From contig JAFLJP010000018.1 in the NCBI GenBank assembly GCA_022712945.1, positions 1 through 40,241 on the forward strand: a DNA stretch of 40,241 nucleotides, in the 5' to 3' direction. This document shows, one piece after another, positions 34,943-40,241 of the stretch. A model generated the notes under the pieces. It was given only the letters and a program-made list of their open reading frames with translations. It was not told the DNA's origin and searched no databases. Position 1 is the stretch's first letter, and each line of letters begins with the position of its first letter. A program made the translations under genes and the position numbers. The DNA is from Gammaproteobacteria bacterium (lineage in GTDB: Bacteria; Pseudomonadota; Gammaproteobacteria; RBG-16-57-12).

Positions 34943-35107
34943 TTAGGGATGTAGAAGAAGTTAACGTACCGTTATTACGCCGAATTGTTGTTCACCCTCT
35001 CTAGGCCGGTATTGGGCGCACAGTGAGCTACGCAACGAATACCGGCCTAGAGAGGGTGGGCAAAAAGACAAGTAAGCGCGGTATTTTAATAAATTCTACA
35101 TCCCTTA
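34943..35107. repeat. 165-bp palindromic (MITE-like) element between rnhA and dnaQ
   Basis: The centre is a perfect 21-bp inverted repeat, 34993-35013 against 35038-35058, around a 24-nt loop. The outer parts 34943-34992 and 35059-35107 are also inverted copies with scattered mismatches, both beginning T[T/A]AGGGATGTAGAA when read inward. The right end overlaps the rnhA gene: the last three bases are its TAA stop (minus strand). One outer arm recurs at 32119-32173. The structure and partial second copy fit a nonautonomous palindromic element; the very stable stem could also end rnhA transcription. Confidence 0.75.
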
Positions 35108-35542
35108 AGCCAATATCTCGGAAATTCCCTTGTTTGCCAGGCAATCGGCCATCTCATTTTCACGGTGCCCAGTATGGCCCCGCACCCAGTGCCACTCCAC
35201 CTGATGACGTGCTACGGCGGCATCCAGGCGCTGCCAAAGATCCACATTTTTCACCGGTTTTTTATTTGCGGTTTTCCAACCCCGTTTTTTCCAGTTTTTA
35301 ATCCAGTCGTTAATACCGTTTTTTACATATTGTGAATCGGTGGTTAACGCCACTTCACAGCCTTCACTCAAGCTATCCAGCCCCATAATGGCCGCCATCA
35401 ATTCCATGCGGTTATTGGTGGTATGTTTTTCACCACCATATAGCTCTTTTTCCGTGTTGTTATAACGCAGAATAGCCCCCCAGCCACCAGGGCCTGGGTT
35501 ACCCTTACAAGCGCCATCGGTAAACAACTCAATTTTCTTCAC
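35105..35542 (-). CDS. rnhA: Ribonuclease HI
   Basis: 145-residue enzyme that cuts the RNA strand of RNA-DNA hybrids. The DEDD active site is intact: D9 in [15 protein letters not shown], the Glu in [10 protein letters not shown], the Asp in TTDSQYV and the Asp in NEMADCLA. The basic handle region [20 protein letters not shown] and HWVRGHTGH are typical of E. coli-type RNase HI. The start overlaps the end of the methyltransferase gene by 14 bp on the same strand, so the two are translationally linked. The stop codon forms the edge of the palindromic element 34943-35107. Confidence 0.98.
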   Translation of the reverse strand: MKKIELFTDGACKGNPGPGGWGAILRYNNTEKELYGGEKHTTNNRMELMAAIMGLDSLSEGCEVALTTDSQYVKNGINDWIKNWKKRGWKTANKKPVKNVDLWQRLDAAVARHQVEWHWVRGHTGHRENEMADCLANKGISEILA

Positions 35543-36329
35543 TATCGCTCTCTCTTTGCATGGTTGATTGGGTCGCCCCTAATGCACCAAACTGGCGCTG
35601 TACCTGCCAACTGGGGCGAATGGGGGTGGGTGTGATGACCTGTTTTCTGGCGACAAGGATATAGCCTCCACCCAAAATAGGCCAGTAGCGGGCACCCCAA
35701 CGCTCCAACCCCATAAACTTATTCATCACTTTGGGGTGGCGCAGTGCCGGGCGGTAAAAATAGTACTCCAGATACTCAATATCGTAACCGAGCAACCTGA
35801 ACCAATCTTTCACCCGTCGTGGCGATAAAAAACGCCCATGCCACGGCAAGCGGTTTACCAGCCGTTGCAACCACATCGTGGTTCCCCAAAGGCTGTAAGG
35901 GTTGAAACCCATCACCACCACGTGGCCTTCGGGCACCAACACCCGATCGACCTCACGTAGAACTTGATGTGCGTGTTCATGAATTTCAAGGGTATGCGGC
36001 AGAACCACCACATCGATACTGTCAGTCACAATCGGCAGTTTGTCCACCTCGCCAGGCAGTAACAGGTGGGGCTGAGACTGAACGGCGCGATCACTATCGA
36101 GAATAATACGTTGCTTGATACGACTCTGGCCCAATAAGTCCGTTGTAGCCAACACACCAACCTGTAGCAGGCTATAACCAAAAAAATTGGCCAGCACTTC
36201 TGTTAACCGGGGCTGTGCAAGATCCAAAAATTGCTGCCCGGTATCGCCGCAATACCAATGATTTAGCGCACGCCGTCGCTGCTCATAGCTTTTATCTTTA
36301 TGCTTTAGCTTGCTGATTGCATCAAACAT
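35529..36329 (-). CDS. Class I SAM-dependent methyltransferase, YafS-like
   Basis: 266-residue putative methyltransferase. The nucleotide-binding part is atypical: motif I is [14 protein letters not shown] instead of a Gly-rich ExGxG loop, followed by [47 protein letters not shown], which has the post-motif layout of the Methyltransf_11 group. By position between gloB and rnhA it corresponds to E. coli YafS, whose substrate is not established as far as I know. It is divergent from gloB (42-bp gap) and overlaps rnhA by 14 bp. The C-terminal about 35 residues are basic and look disordered. Confidence 0.88.
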   Translation of the reverse strand: MFDAISKLKHKDKSYEQRRRALNHWYCGDTGQQFLDLAQPRLTEVLANFFGYSLLQVGVLATTDLLGQSRIKQRIILDSDRAVQSQPHLLLPGEVDKLPIVTDSIDVVVLPHTLEIHEHAHQVLREVDRVLVPEGHVVVMGFNPYSLWGTTMWLQRLVNRLPWHGRFLSPRRVKDWFRLLGYDIEYLEYYFYRPALRHPKVMNKFMGLERWGARYWPILGGGYILVARKQVITPTPIRPSWQVQRQFGALGATQSTMQRESDSEEN

Positions 36330-36371
36330 TGCGTAAAATTCGTTTACTCAAAATCTAAGGTTAGCGCTATC

Positions 36372-37145
36372 TTGCTCACGGTCAAACCCCTCATCGCCTT
36401 TGAAGATAATTATATCTGGCTGATTTCTCATCACCGGCACCCATATATTGCCATCGTCGATCCAGGTGATGGCGAGCGTATTGTGCGTCATTGCCAATCA
36501 CAAAATTTAATCCCGGTCGCCATTTTGATCACTCACCACCATGGGGATCACACCGATGGTATCGCTGCCATCAAACAGCACTATAACATCCCAGTGTATG
36601 GCCCGGCCCATGAAAAAATCAGCGGAATAACTCACCCTTTAACTGAAGGGGGGCGTGTTGTTATTAGGGAGATCGAGGCTGAATTTCAAGTCATCGATAC
36701 ACCCGGCCACACACCCGGTCATATCTGTTATTACGGTCATGGCCTGCTCTTCAGCGGTGACACCCTGTTTGCCGGTGGCTGCGGTCGGCTGTTTGGAGGA
36801 AGTGCAGAACAGATGCAACACTCCCTAGAAAAAATTCGCGCCCTGCCGGATGAGACACTGGTTTACTGCGCACATGAATACACCATCGCCAACCTGACCT
36901 TCGCCCGGATAGCTGAACCCGAAAATGTTGCGATTGGCCTGCGCCAGCAACAGGTGCAACAACAGCGTAGCGAAAACAAAGCAACAGTACCAAGTCAACT
37001 GCGGGTGGAAAAGCAGACCAACCCCTTTCTTCGCTGGGATAACCCATTACTCATCGAAGCCGCATCGAACTATAGTGCACAACCGCTGACTAATGCAGCA
37101 GCGGTATTTGCCGCTGTACGCCAATGGAAAGACGATTTAGACTGA
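36372..37145 (+). CDS. gloB: Hydroxyacylglutathione hydrolase (glyoxalase II)
   Basis: 257-residue metallo-beta-lactamase-fold thioesterase that hydrolyses S-lactoylglutathione to lactate and glutathione, the second step of methylglyoxal detoxification. The binuclear metal site is clear: THHHGDHTDG gives H55, H57, D59 and H60, followed by TPGHTPGHICYY, LFSGDTLFAGGCGRLFGG and YCAHEYT. The conserved C-terminal FLRWDNP is present. The start is TTG 36372 (LTVKPLIAFEDNYIW), matching the family's usual N-terminus; AAGG lies 11 nt upstream. It is divergent from the methyltransferase gene and is followed 40 bp later by mltD. Confidence 0.97.
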   Translation: MLTVKPLIAFEDNYIWLISHHRHPYIAIVDPGDGERIVRHCQSQNLIPVAILITHHHGDHTDGIAAIKQHYNIPVYGPAHEKISGITHPLTEGGRVVIREIEAEFQVIDTPGHTPGHICYYGHGLLFSGDTLFAGGCGRLFGGSAEQMQHSLEKIRALPDETLVYCAHEYTIANLTFARIAEPENVAIGLRQQQVQQQRSENKATVPSQLRVEKQTNPFLRWDNPLLIEAASNYSAQPLTNAAAVFAAVRQWKDDLD

Positions 37146-37185
37146 CGCCAAAAAAAACCCTGTTCATACTCAATGGAATAACGCC

Positions 37186-38937
37186 TTGCCACACACCACC
37201 AACAGAATATTATTGAAAACAGTCGCACTTTCCAGCGCCCTGCTACTCCTCAGCGGGTGCCTGACACAACCCAAAAAAGGTGACGAATCATCGTTAGAGA
37301 TGGATACTCCAAATCAGTTCACAACAGCTGAAGAGCAACACAATATCGAATCCATTCACTATTTGAGCAAACAGCAGGGAAGTGAAGCCCTCCGTGCACC
37401 CATTGAACCGTTTATTCAGGACGAATTTGAGCCACAGGCTCAACTACCAACCCAAGTTGAGGATAGCTCACTCCAGCAATCATCAGCTGATATGGTAGAA
37501 GAGCAACCGGCTCAGGCAACCTCACCAACCGACCTGTGGCACCGCCTGCGGCAGCGCTATGCGCTACCGGATAGAGATCATCCCGGCGTAAAGCAGGATC
37601 AAAATAGGTATGCAAAACACCCCGACTACCTGCTCCGGGTCACTGAGCGTGCCCGCCCTTACCTGCATTTTATTGTTGAAGAGGTCGAGGCACGCGGCAT
37701 GCCCGCCGAAATCGCTCTACTGCCCATCGTTGAGAGTGCTTTTCTCCCCTTCGCTTACTCCCATGGTCGGGCGGCAGGCATCTGGCAATTCATCCCCAAT
37801 ACCGGTAAACACTTCGGACTCAAACAGAACTGGTGGTACGACGGTCGGCGAGATGTTTATGCTTCAACAAAAGCGGCACTCACCTACCTGCAACAACTCC
37901 ACAAAACCTTTGATGGCGACTGGCTACTGGCCCTTGCCGCCTATAACTCCGGTTCGGGCACCGTCTCACGCGCCATGCGTAAAAACAGAAAAGCGGGCAA
38001 GCCCACCGACTACTGGCACTTGGATCTACCCAAAGAGACCGAAGGGTATGTACCTAAACTACTGGCACTGAGCAATATTGTTGCTGACCCTGATGCATTC
38101 AACGTCGCCTTTACCTCGATTCCGGATCAACCCTATATTGAAAAAGTCGAGATCAGCGGCCAGATTGATCTCGCCCTCGCCGCCGAAATGGCCGAACTCA
38201 GCACCGATAAACTCTACAGCCTCAACCCCGGCTTCAACCGCTGGGCAACAGACCCGGACGGCCCGCACTACCTGTTGATACCAAAAGAGAAAGCCGCCAC
38301 CTTCAGACAAGCCTTGGCAAAACTGCCTGACAATGAGCGTGTCAAATGGGTGCGCCACAAAATTCAACCCGGTGAAAGCCTGCTCCTGATTGCCAGAAAA
38401 TACCAGACCACCGTAGAACTACTGCGTGATACCAACAAACTCAGCAGCCATATGATCCGTGCCGGAAAACACCTGCTAATCCCAACAGCAACACGTCACC
38501 TCAGCCGTTACACCCAATCATCCGAGCTGCGTAAAAAGGCGATTCAACAGCGTCAGCGTGCTGGTGAAAAGATCACCCACACAGTACAGCGAGGTGACAC
38601 GCTGTGGGATATTTCAAGAGAACACAAGGTCAGCGTCAAAGAGCTGGCAAAATGGAATGCCATGGCACCGAAAGATCCATTGAGGCTAGGACAAAAGCTG
38701 TTGGTGTGGCGTAAAAACTCACCAACGACAACAGCCCTCAGCAACAATCCCGGCGCACCGCTACAGACCGTCAATTATAAAGTCCGCCAAGGAGACTCCC
38801 TAGCGCGTATCGCACAGAAATTCCGTGTCAGCATCACAGACCTGCAACGCTGGAACAACCTCAACATCAAGAAATATCTACAACCTGGGCAACGCCTGAC
38901 ACTCCACGTTGATGTCACCCGGCAATCAGATGGCTAG
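37186..38937 (+). CDS. mltD: Membrane-bound lytic murein transglycosylase D
   Basis: 583-residue lipoprotein that cleaves peptidoglycan glycan strands to 1,6-anhydromuropeptides. The signal peptide ends in a lipobox (LLLLSGC, Cys25). A low-complexity acidic linker precedes the SLT domain at about residues 150-270. The catalytic Glu is in LPIVESAFLPFAYS, followed by AAGIWQFIPNTGKHFGL, DGRRDVYASTKAALTYL and ALAAYNSGSGTV. Three LysM domains follow: HKIQPGESLLLIARKY, HTVQRGDTLWDISREH and YKVRQGDSLARIAQKF. The family commonly has two or more. The start is TTG 37186, as no in-frame ATG gives a signal peptide. It follows gloB by 40 bp on the same strand, so co-transcription is likely. Confidence 0.96.
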   Translation: MPHTTNRILLKTVALSSALLLLSGCLTQPKKGDESSLEMDTPNQFTTAEEQHNIESIHYLSKQQGSEALRAPIEPFIQDEFEPQAQLPTQVEDSSLQQSSADMVEEQPAQATSPTDLWHRLRQRYALPDRDHPGVKQDQNRYAKHPDYLLRVTERARPYLHFIVEEVEARGMPAEIALLPIVESAFLPFAYSHGRAAGIWQFIPNTGKHFGLKQNWWYDGRRDVYASTKAALTYLQQLHKTFDGDWLLALAAYNSGSGTVSRAMRKNRKAGKPTDYWHLDLPKETEGYVPKLLALSNIVADPDAFNVAFTSIPDQPYIEKVEISGQIDLALAAEMAELSTDKLYSLNPGFNRWATDPDGPHYLLIPKEKAATFRQALAKLPDNERVKWVRHKIQPGESLLLIARKYQTTVELLRDTNKLSSHMIRAGKHLLIPTATRHLSRYTQSSELRKKAIQQRQRAGEKITHTVQRGDTLWDISREHKVSVKELAKWNAMAPKDPLRLGQKLLVWRKNSPTTTALSNNPGAPLQTVNYKVRQGDSLARIAQKFRVSITDLQRWNNLNIKKYLQPGQRLTLHVDVTRQSDG

Positions 38938-40241
38938 TACATCAACCATTTTATATTGACGGATCAGCTGTTCTGTCTGTTTTCGTGGCAAGGCGTGCTT
39001 TGCAGGGAATGGCTGTTCCCTTCACAAGAAGCACAACGCAGCCATGGAAGCAGACAGAATAACCCTTCGGGCGACCTTGTGGCATTCCAATCACCGTGGA
39101 GCAGAGAAAGAGATGAATGAAGCAGAAGGTCAGCGCTATTGACTCAATCACCCAAGTCTGAGCTACTACAAATTAGCCGTGTTTTACCGAGTTTTCTATC
39201 TGGTTTTCTAATCTTTCAGCCAACCAAACTTTAATAATTGACTGTCGTATTACCCCAATCCGACTGGAAGTTAGAGACATCTGGCTACCCGATTAGCTGT
39301 TTTAATACTCAAACATTTCCTGTAAACAAGAACATAAATATTTGGGGTCAGAGTAAGATTAAAGCCAATCGATCATTTTCGTTCATTAGTTACCCCACCT
39401 TCCGGGCGACCCTCTTCACTTCTTGCTGAGCTTGCGAAGCCCAACATTAGCCGCAATAGTAAACGTTGGGGTTCGTGCCTACGAGCTTGTATTACTACCA
39501 GTTAAGCATCGAGCCATAAACGCGGAGAACGCAGAGGCGCAGAGAAAAGACAAGGGAAGAGCACAACAACGGTACACCAAGGCCACCTATTAAACAGTAG
39601 TAGGGTGTGATAGCGGTATTCCACCGCATTCAAGGCCTCGCGTGCATTGTCATACCGCGTATCGCACCAGCCCCATATCCGGTTCATCGGTCAAAAAATG
39701 AATAACTGATAAAATGGACCACCTGTATAAAAATGCAGCTGTTAGATTATCATCATCTGTGTTTATTGTGAGTACCGCATGCGGCAGATTACGCTTCGCT
39801 AATCGGCCCTACTTTGATCCGAGTTACGAGTTAGATGATCTACCGCTTTCGGCCACATGCTGCTATTCAACTTGCACATGCTGGACGACCGCTAACGCGA
39901 CAAAGCGGTCATTTTTCCATTTTAAGTCCCGTGTTAATCAAACGGGTTCAATACCTTTGCACCTGTTCTAACAAAGTCTTTGACGTTTCTGGTAACTACC
40001 GTTAAATCATGGTAACTACTCACCCCATATATAAACGATAATCTTCTTGACACACTTTTAGCGGAAAAAACAGTGAGGCACCCACACTATAAAATAACCC
40101 ATCTTCATTCCAAACGTCGCAGCCACTCACATCTCATCCTAACCTCACGATACTCATTCCATCCATAGTCACCTATTTCAGCCTGATGCATCACCCCACA
40201 AGCCCGAAAAAACAGGGGGTATAATGGCCTCTATTATTCAT
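38938..40241. other. 1.3-kb right-end region without a convincing gene
   Basis: All open frames here are shorter than about 85 codons and none resembles a protein I know. The region begins with a long hairpin (38971-39059). Near 39342 it reads TTTGGGGTCAGAGTAAGATT, a phrase often seen next to REP-associated or IS200-type transposase genes, though no transposase follows. Around 39515-39545 lies a GCAGAGGCGCAGAG purine-rich stretch, and around 39780-39810 an imperfect palindrome GATTACGCTTCGCTAATC. These look like remnants or interspersed repeats. At the edge, TATAAT at 40220-40225 may be a promoter for a gene beyond the window, without a clear -35 box. Confidence 0.5.
38971..39059. repeat. Hairpin-type intergenic repeat after mltD
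   Basis: Bases 38971-38979 (TTCTGTCTG) pair perfectly with 39051-39059, and the pairing continues inward with scattered mismatches to a tip of GGGAA-TGGCTG-TTCCC at 39005-39020. The whole 89 nt forms one long imperfect hairpin starting 33 bp after the mltD stop. The tip segment 39007-39022 matches bases 21-36 of the window at 15 of 16 positions, where another loose hairpin sits, suggesting a repeat family. It may also serve as the mltD transcript end. Confidence 0.55.

Noticed and set aside
40044..40075. TTGACA near the right edge as a -35 box
   Set aside because: No -10 box occurs at the 16-18-bp spacing; TATAAA-like sequence comes too far downstream.
1..40241. CRISPR arrays, tRNA and rRNA genes, prophage or integrase genes
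   Set aside because: No regularly spaced direct repeats, cloverleaf sequences, rRNA-like segments or phage-type proteins were found on reading both strands.

Overview
This window looks like chromosomal DNA of a gammaproteobacterium, probably a Chromatiales/Thiotrichales-type sulfur-oxidiser or symbiont. That placement is an inference. It rests on the divergent rluC/rne pair with a HAD phosphatase and an S49 peptidase behind rluC, the mltD-gloB-methyltransferase-rnhA-dnaQ neighbourhood, a TfpX/TfpZ pilin accessory gene, a pentaheme c-type cytochrome and several hairpin-type intergenic repeats. I see no rRNA, tRNA, CRISPR array, intact transposase or prophage gene.

Left part (1-24.5 kb), accessory. 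A NarL-type response regulator gene (292-954, minus) and a small lipoprotein gene (1066-1671, minus) precede a tightly packed plus-strand operon of five exported proteins. These are a giant 4,558-residue Sec-exported protein (1772-15448), a four-domain FN3 protein (15448-16770), an unrecognised exported beta-rich protein (16767-17834), a probable outer-membrane beta-barrel with N-terminal Ig-like domains (17834-20014), and a lipoprotein with two PKD domains and seven ELWxxDGT-type repeats (20017-22677). The first three junctions overlap by 1-4 nt and the last gap is 2 nt, so the five proteins are probably made and used together. A hairpin follows the operon, and then a hybrid histidine kinase with an H-DLRQPLHA phosphoacceptor box (22786-24501). 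The kinase and the response regulator flank the operon and are natural candidates for its control. I recognise no named system with this gene set. It is the best candidate here for an undescribed cell-surface or secretion system.

Middle part (24.5-31 kb), housekeeping. rluC, a HAD phosphatase and an SppA-like S49 peptidase form a minus-strand operon. rne (RNase E) is divergent from rluC, behind a roughly 460-bp promoter/leader region.

Right part (31-39 kb), mixed. It holds a pentaheme cytochrome c (plus), then on the minus strand a class I DAHP synthase, a TfpX/TfpZ-like protein, dnaQ, rnhA and a methyltransferase, then on the plus strand gloB and mltD. The last 1.3 kb shows no convincing gene and is rich in decayed or repeat-like sequence.

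Several intergenic gaps contain long imperfect palindromes. The clearest is a 165-bp element at 34943-35107 whose right arm recurs at 32119-32173. In both places the first three bases of the arm are the stop codon of the adjacent gene.
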